Assembly: GCA_011319805.1 (NCBI GenBank)
Contig: SJRY01000253.1
Coordinates: 372,001 to 436,000, forward strand
Direction of reading: 5' to 3'
Source: Macrocybe gigantea
Lineage: Eukaryota > Basidiomycota > Agaricomycetes > Agaricales > Callistosporiaceae
Length of the DNA: 64,000 bases
Shown: in pieces, positions 34,691-46,075 of the stretch
Layout: each line of letters opens with the position of its first letter
How positions within the stretch are numbered: the stretch's first letter is position 1
Notes under the pieces: model-generated
Database searches by the model: none
The model's input: only the letters and a program-made list of their open reading frames with translations
What the model was told of the DNA's origin: nothing
Translations under genes and position numbers: made by a program

Positions 34691-36634
34691 TTTGACGCTG
34701 TGGGATCCGCCACGCGCATTCGCCCTAGCGATAGCCAGCTTTACCAATACCCCGAAAATCTGGAAGTTCCCTATCTTGCACCTGCAGCATTGCTCAGGCT
34801 ATAGAATTAGCCATAATGAAGGAAGTGATCTTTGCAGGGCGTTCGTCTTGTCACGTTCTCATATTAGGCAGTGAATTGAGTGAGCGATTGCGGGAGAGGT
34901 GACCTGCCAGAGGTAAGTTATGCCAGAGAAGCAAAGTAGCCCCATCTGACCACTGGTTCTTTGAGATCGAGGATGCTGTTCGTTTTCAATTCTGACGGCT
35001 GCCCCTGGTTTGATTACCTCTATCTATTTTTATGGAGACTTGAATTAAACAGAGGTCCGGAATTCGCAGCAATTGACAGAATGCCCGTCTCGAAGAGCGG
35101 ATGAAGAACCTTGTCTTCTCGGAGGTGCCATATGCCTGTGCAGGACCCTTTCACCTGCCCTTCAATGAATCAATGTGCGTGCTTGGTGTCGTGTAATTTC
35201 GGTGGTTTGCCACGCCGGGCCGGCCAGTCCATCCTCCGGGCAGTGCACCTCCGCGCACATCGTGATGTCCGCCTGATCCATTCTGCGCAATAGCAGAAAA
35301 GAGGACGGTGATTTGGATGCGGATCTGTCAAAGGCCTATTCGTTTCTTCTCACTCGGCTATGGCGAACGTCGTTCGCCTACATCAGCCCTTCTTGACGTT
35401 TTGACAGTCTCACATATAAGGATAGATGTGGCGATGAGAACGATCATGCATTCGTTGTGACCTCTCTTCAGCTTGTTCGTTTCATTCAAAGGCACCGTGT
35501 CGGGATACTGGACCTGAGACGGACAGTTGGAGTTGTGGCATATCTCGAGCGTGATTCAGCATTTTGCAAGAATGGAAAATTTTACTGCACCCTTCAGCTA
35601 TCAAGACACAGTGACCATGTGGAGTTGGGGCGGCCATAGATCTATCTTGGGAAGCATGTGGTGCACATGGTCTCAAGGTCTGCACCGCAAGCGTGACAGT
35701 TATGTTCCTTCCGAGGCAAACTCAAGAGGACAATGAATTCTTACAAGACGACAAGGGCCGGAGGATTCTTACTGAATTTTGAATCTTCATTCTGAAGGTT
35801 CGTTCTGTTCGTGCTGCCAGCAGCGAGCTGGGTTATTTGGGCAAGGCCTTTTATCACAAATTGTCACAAACCGGGTCAAATAACAACCTTTCCAGCCAAG
35901 CAGCGCTGTTTCGTTACACATTTCGAATTGCTCTGCATCCGAGAGCGTGAAATATTACGAAGCGTTATCTCTTCACGAGGTAAGATTTTGGGTGATTTGT
36001 GCTCGTTCGACCTGTCTGCAAGGAGTCGAAACAGATTGGGAAAAAGGCCTTCCCACGAAAGCACCTCTGCCCAGCTGCCGAATTATCAACTCAGCGCCGA
36101 CTTTGTTATCTGAGCCTCTCTTATGCCTGTCACGAATACCGTTATCAACGGTCTATTTTGGCACACGACACTCCCATCAGCGGTTTGCTGCATCAATTGT
36201 CGGCAGTAAGTTTGTGCCTAATAACCCATACGTGCTGAACTCCAGCATCAACGGCCTCCAAGCCGCGTCAGCTCCTTGTGGAACGAGTATGTTCCAGTTC
36301 GTTCATCATCTCCTGTTGCTTTAATGCAGAATCTGTTTCGGAATGCCCAAAAACTGATGCAGGGTCTTAGACAGACAGGGTCTAGTTTATTTTAACTGAA
36401 TCCCGACTTGAGAGGCAAGTCAACCGGGGCTCAGTCTTTTCAGATGCCCGATTGTGGGTTTCGATGCTGAGCGCCAAGACAATTCTCATCCATGTGCAAC
36501 ATTACGTCGGTTGTTGGCGGCCCTTTCACGAAATTCTCCATCTAGATACGCTATTCGGGTGTATATAAGCCATTCTGTTTGGTTCCTGGCTTCTTGCGCT
36601 TTGGCACCCGCCTCCGTCTGTGCTTTCTCCAACA
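34691..36634. other. 1.9 kb without a recognisable gene
   Basis: Many short ORFs, none with domain-like sequence. A TATA-like ATATAAGG lies at 35413-35420, and a second promoter-like stretch precedes the transporter at the right end. It may hold further old relics that I cannot identify. Confidence 0.4.
36562..36569 (+). promoter_or_regulatory. TATA box of the peptide transporter
   Basis: TATATAAG lies 66 nt upstream of the start codon at 36635, a usual distance for a fungal TATA promoter with a short leader. Confidence 0.55.
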
Positions 36635-39290
36635 ATGTCGGTTGAAAAGCCTCACGACAAGGACATCAGGCTCACTAGTTCGCTGGATGAGAAGCACGAT
36701 CACAGCGACAGTGATGCGAGTATCGTCGAGGGATCTGAAGGCGTCACTCAACATGAGTTGGCCACGTTGAGGCATGTCGCTGATCGCCTGCCTATTGCTG
36801 CGTGGTTGGTCGTTATCGTTGAGTTTGCCGAGAGGTAATAGTCTCCTATTCTTTCATATTGATAATTCAGGGATCTGATGAATGATTAGGTGGACATATT
36901 ACGGGACGACGAACATTTATAACAATTATATCTTGTTCCCTCTTCCACCGGGCTCTCGCAATGGTTCAGTTCCCAGACCTCTAAGAGGCGGTGACACGCC
37001 AGCAGGCGCCCTTGGCAAGGTCAACAGAAGGCATTCGCTCTTAGTAAGCCATTGCATCTTTGCTTCAGCCGTGTTTCAGTGTTGTTTAACCATGCCATTA
37101 TTTTAGGAACTGTAATGTCGCAATTCATTCGTTGAATCGAATGCTGACTTTTTTTACAGTTCAACACGTTCTTTGTCTATGTTACTCCTTGGGTCGGCGG
37201 TATCGTCGCCGATACGCTCTGGGGCCGTTACAAGACTATTATTGTCTTTTCTATTGTTTGCTTGTAGGCCGTTTTTCCCTTTCCCGTCGGAGAAATCGAC
37301 CAAATATATTCAAGGATCGGTCACATCATTCTCGTCGCATCTGCTTCTCCAGCATCCCTGGAGAATTCCCAAGCTGCACTCGGCCTTCTTGCCCTGGCCA
37401 TCGTTATCATGGTAAATAACTCGACTGACATTCTTGTTTTTCTGTGACTCACGAATTCGATAGGGTCTGGGTGCTGGGTATGAAGCAGCACATTTATTTC
37501 TAGCTATTCGCGTAATTGACGCTTGCATTGGATAGGGCAATCAAGGCCAACGTGTCACCTATGATTGCGGAACAATACACTGGCAAATTACGCAAAGGTC
37601 TTATCACATCCCTGTGACCCCTACCACGGTCCTTTCTTATCATATGTTTTCGCAGAAACGTTGCCATCTGGCGAAGTCGTCATCAAATCGCCAGCGGTGA
37701 CCATTCAGAGCACATACCTTTGTTCGTAACTGATGTCCGCGATTCCCGGTTGCGATGTCTGATCTGCCTTTTAGGGTTCTACGCCGCCATCAACTTTGGG
37801 TCATGTGGAGCTATTTCTGCATCATTCCTGGCTCGTAATCACGGCTACTGGTCTGCATTCCTAGTCCCGACGTGCATCTTTGTTGCTGTGCCTCTCGTCT
37901 TGCTCATTGGTAGAAAAGCTTACGTTATCACCCCGCCGCGTGGCTCCATTCTCCTCGAGGTGAGCGCTTTTGCCGGCGTTCTAAAAATACTGGCGTTTCA
38001 AGCCCCGTACTAGACAATGCGCGTAATTTCCTTCGCCCTCCGCCCGGCATGGTCAATCAATCCCCTTCAAACAATCCGGAACATTCGCTCGCCTAATTTC
38101 TGGGAGCCCGCTAAACCGAGTATGTCGATGACTCCTTTACATTCTGTAAAATCATCATTGACTGGATTATGTTCCATAGGCACTTACTCTAAAGGGCAGG
38201 TACCGGCTAGGATCACTTGGGACGATGAATTCGTTGGCGAAGTCGCTCGTACTCTCAACGCATGTTCTGTGTTCATGTTTTTCCCTTTCTACTGGCTATG
38301 TCAGTTACGTTCACAGAGTCATTCTGCGAATGCATGTCTGACGTATACTTAGGCTACTCTCAAATCGACGGCAATCTTGGAACTGTCGCTGCGGGCATGA
38401 GACTAGCCGGTACTCCTAATGATCTTATCCAGTGAGTTGCATTTCATTTATATCAAATCCCTTGCATTTAACTCGCTTTCAGAAACTTGAACCCCATCAG
38501 TATAATTGTCATGATCCCCATCTTCGACAATATCATCTATCCCTTCCTCCGTCGTCGTGGCATCAACTTTTCACCGATCAAGCGTATCTATGCCGGATTC
38601 CTCGTCGCTGGTATCGGTATGTTGCTCCGTCACCGCCAACTAGTTGACCTGTCTAACATTGTCATCGCTTTTCAGCCATGGCTTACGCGTCAGTGCTTGA
38701 GAGCTACATTCAGAAGAGGTCACCTTGCCATGATGGCGAGCCCGCCGTTTGCGAGATCAACGGAGAACATGTATCAGCCCCTTTGAATGTCTGGATCGTC
38801 GCTGGCCCTTATATCCTCATTGGTATGTCGGAAATCTTCGCCTCCATTACGTCCTTGGAATACGCCTTTACCAAGGTCAGAGCCATATCACTAACTCACC
38901 CCATGCACACGGCCCGATAGTTACGGTGATTATCTTTTGCCCTTTAGGCTCCTAAACGCATGAAGTCCGTCGTCATGGCCTTCTCTCAGTTCCAGACGGC
39001 CCTTTCTTCCGCTCTCAACTTTGCGCTCACCGCCGTCAACGTCGAGCCCAAGTTCGTGTGGCTCTTTGGTTCATTTGCAGTCACTGCGTGGGTCGTCGGG
39101 ACTATCTTCTTCATTGTGTATGTGGCTCTCGTTCTCTCTTTGACGGCTGTTCCCGTAACTTCACTCTTTTCCCAGCTTCCGTGACCTCGACAGACGTGAG
39201 GCGGAACTCAATGTTATCGGACAAGGAGATCGGGCTGGATTCGCCGATGAGACACCAGAAATGACGACTGGTCTCACGGAAAAGGCCTAA
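36635..39290 (+). CDS. PTR2: POT/PTR-family peptide transporter
   Basis: Proton-coupled di/tripeptide uptake at the plasma membrane. After an acidic cytosolic N-terminus (MSVEKPHDKD), the family blocks appear in order: VVIVEFAERWTYYGTTNIYNN, FFVYVTPWVGGIVADTLWGR with YKTI, MGLGAGAIKANVSPMIAEQY, FYAAINFGSCGA, WDDEFVGEVARTLNA, FMFFPFYWLCYSQIDGNL and ISEIFASI-like GMSEIFASITSLEYAFTKAP. That predicts 12 spans. About ten introns are used. At 37014 the family motif GQQ (here GQQKAFAL) is readable only one base out of phase with GALG before it; the in-frame reading gives GKVNRRHSLL instead. A lost base in CC or GG is likely, although the intron phase after it is then not explained. The rest is intact to 39290. 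Confidence 0.9.
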
Positions 39291-39695
39291 GATACGGCGG
39301 TCGTTTCCCGTATCCACTTCGTCGTTTCCTTTCTATTTTGTAATGTTGATGATGCTGGTTAACTTTGAATTCTGATGTGTTATAGCATCGATGTTGATAC
39401 CATGTTTGTAATTGTGTAATGATAAATTCTCCAACTGACGACGATAAAAACATGGATGGTTTCTGTGGCTGTATATCGACCTATTCTGAATCCCGAGTCC
39501 TGTCCAAGTTTGTTCAAAGGCTGCTTTGTCAAGACGCTGTCCGTGGTAAGGCGGTCGCTAACGAATGTCGCGATAAAGTAGAAAAATGAACGATAGCAGC
39601 AGGCTGACGGAATCCATAGCACCCAATAAGAATCGAGGTCCACGAGCGTCAAACGAACAAATCAACTATGTAACTTCCAACGAAATTCGAGAGTA
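39291..39695. other. convergent 3' intergenic region
   Basis: Lies between the 3' ends of the peptide transporter (plus) and the phosphotransferase (minus). AT-rich; no gene. Part of its right end is shared with the relic at 34.6 kb, showing that the duplication included the 3' flank. Confidence 0.45.
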
Positions 39696-41018
39696 TCAGA
39701 TGAGAACACCAGTATACCACAATATAGCGCAGGCCATATATTCTTCCTCATAAGCTGGCTTGATAAACAGCTTGATATATTCATTCCAATCGTTTTTCTT
39801 CGCAGCACACCAATCCACTGTCCAAAACGCCTTGACGTACTCCCAATAATGAGGATACCATGCGCTTTGTTCCCAATCAACGATGGCTAAGACTTCGGTG
39901 CTTGTGGCGGACATCATGATGTTGCAGGGATTCAGATCAGCGTGCGTGAAGACGATTGGGACCTCGTCTTCGAAAGCACCGCGGATAGCCTTAAAAAATA
40001 TATCGTCCAGATATCCTGGTAAACCTTTCGCGACTGACATGAGGGCATTTTTGAACCCCAGCGTCGAATTGAATGGGCCCGGAGTATGATTAGCATTACT
40101 CCACAGTTGTTCGTTTAAGGGTTGGCGACAGAGAGTACCTAGACAGTTTCGGTGAGAGATACAGCTGTAGCAAATGAGCGGCTGAAGAAACTTACCGACA
40201 TACTTGGTCCCTGGAGCTTGCCTCAAACGCCTCATAGAGGAAACCATCGTTTCCAATTGGCTTATTACGGCTAGCTTTTCTGGAGCAGAGAGTGAAGGCC
40301 AACGCTCCTCCACGGTGACGCCGTCGATATATTCCATGTAAATGAAGATTTCATATCCATCCTCACACCATCCATACACCTTTGGTACGCGTACGGATTC
40401 CAGGAAAGAAAGCAGCCAAAGGGATTGACCCTCTGAAATGAGCGTTTCATCAATTAGGCCATACTTGACGATCAGTTGGAAATCTGGAAAATGGATGACA
40501 TGCTGTCCTCTGAACAGGTTACCGGGCTTTTTGAGGACGTGAGGACCATCTGCTTCTTTTCGAACTTCATGTGGAGAGGGAAGAGGTGCGGGGTGTAGCC
40601 AGTTGTCGAAGAATATTGTTCGTTTATTCGGTATGAAGTGCTCGTCGACCTCCAATTCATTGACAAAAGGGGACGATGGATAAGTTCTTGTTTTTCCCGT
40701 CGTATAGGAAGGGTGTAGAAGTATCGCAGACATGCTTTTGGATGGAGAGGACTTGAATGGTGTATCTGCCTTGACTGATGCGCCACGATTTGAGACTCGG
40801 ACGCAATGCAGGCGCTCATTCAAAAATTTACACAGCTTTGGCAAATAGAAACAATTTCTGGAATCAAGTTTGAAGGCTAGAGATTGGGACAGAAAAGCAG
40901 TTAAGAAAGGGATGGGCACAAAGATGAGATTCTGGAAGAACTGAGAAGGAAATGAAGCGTGAGCGCTTGAGCACTTGCTTTCAATCTGCGGCACGCGTGG
41001 TTCAAGACAACGCCACAA
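39696..41018 (-). CDS. aminoglycoside-phosphotransferase-like kinase
   Basis: A kinase-fold protein of the APH family. The phosphotransfer loop HADLNPCNIM (HxDxxxxN) and the metal-binding IVDWEQSAWYPHYWEYVKA are present near the C-terminus. Upstream, HVIHFPDFQLIVKYG should carry the ATP-binding lysine and IYMEYIDGVTVEERW the hinge. One intron (GTAAGTTTCTT...GTCTAG, 40194-40138) happens to be open in frame, so the unspliced reading looks continuous; splicing gives KYVGTLCRQPLNEQLW. The long N-terminal about 95 residues before MSAILLHPSY are not typical and the start may be that internal Met near 40732. Fungal members are numerous, and few have known substrates; drug resistance should not be assumed. 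A dead copy lies at 34.2-34.7 kb. Confidence 0.85.
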   Translation of the reverse strand: MWRCLEPRVPQIESKCSSAHASFPSQFFQNLIFVPIPFLTAFLSQSLAFKLDSRNCFYLPKLCKFLNERLHCVRVSNRGASVKADTPFKSSPSKSMSAILLHPSYTTGKTRTYPSSPFVNELEVDEHFIPNKRTIFFDNWLHPAPLPSPHEVRKEADGPHVLKKPGNLFRGQHVIHFPDFQLIVKYGLIDETLISEGQSLWLLSFLESVRVPKVYGWCEDGYEIFIYMEYIDGVTVEERWPSLSAPEKLAVISQLETMVSSMRRLRQAPGTKYVGKFLQPLICYSCISHRNCLGTLCRQPLNEQLWSNANHTPGPFNSTLGFKNALMSVAKGLPGYLDDIFFKAIRGAFEDEVPIVFTHADLNPCNIMMSATSTEVLAIVDWEQSAWYPHYWEYVKAFWTVDWCAAKKNDWNEYIKLFIKPAYEEEYMACAILWYTGVLI

Positions 41019-41621
41019 ACTCCCTCTGATTCTGAAAGCGGTGCATGATCAGGTTATTCCTGCCCTGGAATTATCTCACATCCTATATTGTCACCTCCAT
41101 GAGGCTTGATATGAAGGTGGCGAAGGACTTATCCCGGAGGTCTGGAGTACGCTGCCATGCTACCATCTATCGGTAGACGCCCGCCTCTCGCATGTTATAG
41201 CTAAATTTACCAGCATTCGAAAAGAAAAAAGTGGTGAATTTGAGCTTCCTGAGCTGCTGCAGCGTCACTGCAGGACGGTAAAGAATAGTATTTCCCGTCC
41301 AAAATCCAGATATCATAAAACTTCGTAGGCGGTTAAGTCTCTGATTGAAAGGTGTGCTTTTTCACCATCAAGGCTCCAAACGATGTGCCTTAGATCATGA
41401 TAGACATGAGCTCCACCGAAATTGCTGTATAGGCTGACTCAAGCACAATGAGGCGTCTTCAAAATACTCATCCGCTCAAACAGGATCACTTGCGGAGGAC
41501 GGAGAACAGCTTTCTTTCCATCTTAGTATAATTGCTGACAGCTCTAATACCGTATAAAAGAGCCGAGTTAGAGTCCAGCATCCCCCATCTCTCGACAAGG
41601 AGTACACACATTCACTAAGCA
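41019..41621. promoter_or_regulatory. divergent promoter region
   Basis: Between the phosphotransferase (minus) and the small protein gene (plus). It contains the TATA box at 41553 and no ORF of note. Confidence 0.45.
41553..41560 (+). promoter_or_regulatory. TATA box of the 168-residue protein gene
   Basis: TATAAAAG, 62 nt upstream of the start codon at 41622 (measured to the right end of the box). Good match and spacing for a strong fungal promoter. Confidence 0.6.
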
Positions 41622-42128
41622 ATGTCTGACATGCGTAAAGTAGAGCTTATCTGCTTGAATCCTCGGCAAAATTCCGACGGTCGTCAACACTGGGTCCTAC
41701 ATATCGTTGGATCCCCTTACCAAGGTTATGAATGCGAAGTAAAGCATCACTGGAATCTTAGCGACACTAAACGCACATATCTGCGTCACTTCTTGGGTAT
41801 GACGGCCGCCGCCAATATCGTCGACGTGCCAGTACAAAGCCTCGACGGAAAGATCGTATCCAAAACAGTGAAGACATTGGACCAGAACGATATATTCGAG
41901 CGTTGTGCAATGAGCATCGATGTCCCCGGCCCTGCTCCTGATAACCTACTGCCAAAAGGACGCCCTTCGGAAGTTCTAAGTGCTTTGTCTAACGGTATTC
42001 CTGGCCTAAGGGACTGTCAGACCTGGATCAGCGACCTTGTCGAAGTTTTGGTCAAACAAGGAATATTGCCTCCAAATGCTCTGGACAAATTGGCCGAAAT
42101 CAAGGCTGTGTATTCCAGTTCTCTCTAA
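41622..42128 (+). CDS. small unrecognised fungal protein, 168 aa
   Basis: Single exon, preceded by a strong TATA box. The protein is soluble, with no signal peptide or membrane segment. It contains SDGRQHWVLHIVGSPYQGYE and, near the end, LRDCQTWISDLVEVLVKQGIL. The NCQ/DCQ-W pattern followed by an amphipathic helix recalls short fungal proteins of unknown function with a Cys/His pair, loosely like NlpC/P60-type folds, but I cannot place it. Well-biased codons and the clear promoter support a real gene. Confidence 0.72.
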   Translation: MSDMRKVELICLNPRQNSDGRQHWVLHIVGSPYQGYECEVKHHWNLSDTKRTYLRHFLGMTAAANIVDVPVQSLDGKIVSKTVKTLDQNDIFERCAMSIDVPGPAPDNLLPKGRPSEVLSALSNGIPGLRDCQTWISDLVEVLVKQGILPPNALDKLAEIKAVYSSSL

Positions 42129-42791
42129 GATCTGTTGAAGAAGTTTCATGCTGCGTTGCATTGGACATATTCGTCCTGCCGAGACAGTGTTTACTAGAAA
42201 TTTGTATCTTTGTATTTTAGACTTCAATAAACATGCACATCTTTTGAAAATTGAGCAGCGTAGATGGTTTACAAATTTGAGGCATGGCGGACGGAACGTG
42301 GGAATACGAAGATGCTGTTAGTAGTGATTCGATGGATTTGTCGGGGATGGTATCTGGGGCAGCGAAACAGGCAAAGTCGACTTAGAATTCGAGATGGGTA
42401 ACGGCTTACACGTTTTCGAGCAAGGATCAACTGGGAATAGCTTGAATAAAGCGCTGCGATTTGACAACCGGATAGGCGCACAGGCTGATGATCAATGTCT
42501 CAGAGATGTGGCATGAATGGGACCCCAGGACAGAGACCGCGGACGTGGCTTATCAGCCAGCATTAGTATCGTGTTCGTGTTATACCTAGACAACGTGGTG
42601 ATGAGCATGATGATATGAAGTTCTCATAGAGATTCGGTTCGTATGAAGTTTTTACGCATATGCACATAAGGCCCAACGGTTGGATCCTAGCTTTCTATCA
42701 AAAAAAATAGTTCAATTACAGAGAGGAGAAGCTTTGAGGGTCCTCAGAACAGATCAAACTCCCAGTGTGCAATGAACCCTCATCTAGGATA
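42129..42791. other. intergenic, 663 bp
   Basis: Convergent 3' flanks of the 168-residue gene and the first tandem WW-like gene. No recognisable gene. Confidence 0.4.
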
Positions 42792-45389
42792 CTAGTTGGC
42801 GGAAAGTACCCGGAAAGAGAACGCAATGATGGCCGCTACTAGTAAAATTATAGAGGAGAGCAGGAAGCTGATAGACAAGGTTACAACGATGCTTCGTCTC
42901 TATCATTGAACATTAGTACGTTGAACGGGTCCGGCACGTAGCCGTGCAGAAGACACTCACAGGTATGGTTATCTGCCCTTCACTGGTCACCATATGATTC
43001 CGCAAGTCGACTTTGTAGATGAAAGTAGCCACGACAGTCATGACTACAGAGACACATGAGAGGTGGACCGCAACCAAGCCCAAAGATCTCGAAAGATGGT
43101 CAAGGCCTGGTAAAAGAAGCAAACTCGAAGATGCACCCAGTACTACTATAGCCTTTAAGCAGTAACGATAGATCAGGATGACTTAAATTATGTTTGGCAG
43201 TACGTACGGTGAGGCAGGTGCGTAAACTTGAGCCAGGCATCTGCACCATGGGATGCATGCTAGCCTGAGATTCCTCGTCCATCCTTCGGTGACGATGTGC
43301 GCCGCGGCAAAGGCAAGAGCTCATAGATCCGAACAGAACCCTATGGGATGACCAGGATTTTCGAGGCGCACTCAGATCAGAGCTGCATACGTCCTTTGGC
43401 AGTGGCTTGTTCGGACGTAAACGTTGCTGCTTCAGACGTACTGGAACAAACGTCAGCTATGTCAAGAGGGCGACCGTGCTAGTATCATACTCAGCCTTAG
43501 TAGAATTCTTGCAACTACGCGTATGCGGAAAACGGATTGAATGTCGGCATTGGACGGATCTCCAAAAAAAAGGAAAGCGTTGATCATCGAGTTTTTAGTG
43601 TGACGTTGGATATGGCCTACCAGACGATTGGAGGAGCAACATCAGCTCCTTGCACTCCTCTTGTGAGAATGGATTCGATATCGTGCCGCTGGATAAGATT
43701 AAAAACTTTGTAACAAGATCCAGGTACGAGAGTATTCAGATGCAAAATAATACCTCCAACCTCTGTGACACAACGTCAAGGCATCCATAGCCTCGGTTGC
43801 GGCATTTGCAGGGAGATGAACATGCGCCGGATGGGCTTCCATAAACGACCAGTATCGGTATTCCATGTCCAGCTCTGGAATTACGACGTTAACATTGATA
43901 GCAGAGTAGAAAACGCATAAATGTGCACCATCGTCAATAGCACTGCGATCCGCCTTCGCAATGTCGCCCGTTACATCAAGCACAACACTCCTTCGCTCAT
44001 GATCGACGATATACCTTGCAAACACAGTCTTATATGTCTTATGCCCCTTCAGGTCCCCCCTCAACCACACCTCGAGGTGTTGAGCCCACAAAGCACTACC
44101 GTTTGCAGCCTCGTATTCGGTGTCCAAGTAATACATGACGGAAACCAATTTTGATTCATCTCGGAGGTCGGCATCAGTCGTTATACGTTTTAACGGATGA
44201 AAAAAGTATAAAGTCCCATCTGGGAGCAAATATTCGAGCCAACCTGACTGGTGCAGAGGCAGGTTACCAACGTAGGGTATGGGCCATAATGCTGATCTTG
44301 TCTGTGATGAATGATAGACCCGTGCGTCGTCTTCAGCCTGAAAAAGGAGGTACGGTTTGGATTTGCCTTTGGAGGCATTAGACAGAAGAGGGCGAGTTTC
44401 ACTGCGCCTTTATTAGGACAAAACGGAAAGAGACTCCAAGGATTTCAACGAACTCTGTTTCAAAACTTGTTCCCTTATGACGTGATGCGGTCGTAGAGCC
44501 ACTTGCATGAGTTGATCTTTTTGAAAGGACCGTGTCAGGATGCGGCAAAGGGATCAAAACAGCGGCATCGCCAGGTTGATCAGCAAACGGGTCAATGATA
44601 GAAAGAGACCTAAAGAGTGACATCGAAGTTTTCGTCAACACAACTAGGAACAAAAGCATAGTCGATACTCAACTGGGCGCTTGAATGCGTAGCTAATACG
44701 TCGTTATCATCGGCGGATTGCTCGGGATCTAGTTCTCTCACAGGAGTTGTTGCTCTTTCGCCAGTTGACGCAAGCCGGCCATTATCAGAATTTCCGAGAC
44801 GCATAGGGTCAATGAGGGTGGGCAGAGGTAGAGACACTGGTAGATCGTCCATGTCGTCAGTGAACGCAACTGGACCAGTGGCCGAAGAGCCCATCGGCTG
44901 CTGCGGCACGACGGGACTGTCCTGTGCGCTGGTAGAGTCAGGCTGGGCAGTGGTTTCCTCGTCCGGCTCGATCAGTGAGATTGGGACCGGAGACGGAGGC
45001 TTGGAGCCGTTCACAACCTCTCTTGGGAGTGATTCAGCGTTGGGCCTGGGAACACGGACGGTCTCTATGACCAACTTGGTGGGCGCAAAGTTTGACCTGA
45101 CACTCTTGGCGGATACCGCGTCACCTTCGCTGTCAGACGCTCTAGACGGCGTGCGTCGGCGGATGGAAAACGAAGACGATCGTCGTCGTATGGCTTTGCC
45201 CATGCGAGTCCATCGGGGCTTGCGCGGTTGGAAACCTTTCAGAGACAAGTCGTCCTGCGAGATGGTCGGGTCCTTGACCGGGTAAGGAGCAGGATTCGTC
45301 TTGATGTTCTGGGCTCGGAGCGTGTCGCCATTCAAGCTGTCGCCTGTTCGAGATTGTGGGGACTGAGGCCGTGATGAACTTGCGCTCAT
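42792..45389 (-). CDS. WW-like multi-pass membrane protein, tandem copy A
   Basis: The start at 45389 (MSASSSRPQSPQ) opens a Ser/Pro-rich cytosolic region of about 260 residues with basic WTRMGKAIRRRSSSFSIRRR, then acidic stretches. A WW-like core follows: WPIPYVGNLPLHQ, GWLEYLLPDGTLYFFHP, LRDESKLVSVMYYLDTEY and ARYIVDHERRSVVLDVTGDI, then YRYWSFMEAHPAHVHLP. C-terminal exons give RPNKPLPKDV, a shortened first membrane region (RVLFGSMSSCLCRGAH), MDEESQ, then AIVVLGASSSLLLLPGLDHLSR, VVMTVVATFIYKVDL and a last hydrophobic exon ending at 42792. The order matches copy B exactly. Relative to B it has lost the IPYLFFG stretch in the first span. Function unknown; a membrane protein with a proline-ligand-binding cytosolic head is inferred. 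Confidence 0.75.
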
Positions 45390-46075
45390 GAATCAAGCCT
45401 CGGACAGGGGATGCGGCTGTATAGCCTGAACAGAAGGCAACCAGGGGTCAGCAACGAATCGACTTGCTTGAGAGGATACGCATATAACTGGAAGAAAGCG
45501 CACCAGTAGGGACTTGTAGGAAATGTAGCAGGAGAATGTCAGCCAGCCCGTTGCGTCGAGGCAAGGAATATAAGCTCGTGCCGAGGCTGTGACGGGAGAC
45601 GAGAATAATTCTACGATCTCCAGGCAGGACACGTTTCCGGTGCTCTTGCTATTAGAACTGCAGGCAAATCTAGCTAGATTTAAAGTTCGTGCGTCCGATC
45701 ACGTTCAACACCATGCACTCGGCACGAAAGCTGTACCGTACTGCCCTCGCCTTCGAACACGAAGGACAAAGCCATTGCTGGAGATTCGCCGGCTGGATGC
45801 CAAGAATATGGATCGAATGGACAGCGTCAGACACTGTCCATTTTGCGAACATGTTAACAACTTGACCAAACAAACTCATCCCACATTTATACCGTGACTC
45901 CCACCACGACGAATGATCAAATCGTCGGCAAGACCACACGTTGGTGAATCCGTGAATTCGTAAGGAAAGAAGAAAGAAAAAGATCGTACAAATGGTCATA
46001 CAGTACAGAACAAACGTCGAGCATCTAAATCGCGTCATAAATAATACAGAGCCGGATTGTCGTATACAAAGCCTA
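45390..46075. other. spacer between the tandem WW-like genes
   Basis: 3' flank of copy B and promoter of copy A. Short ORFs only. Confidence 0.4.

Noticed and set aside
39696..41018. Calling the phosphotransferase-like gene a drug-resistance gene
   Set aside because: The APH fold is widespread in fungi with unknown substrates; nothing nearby suggests resistance.
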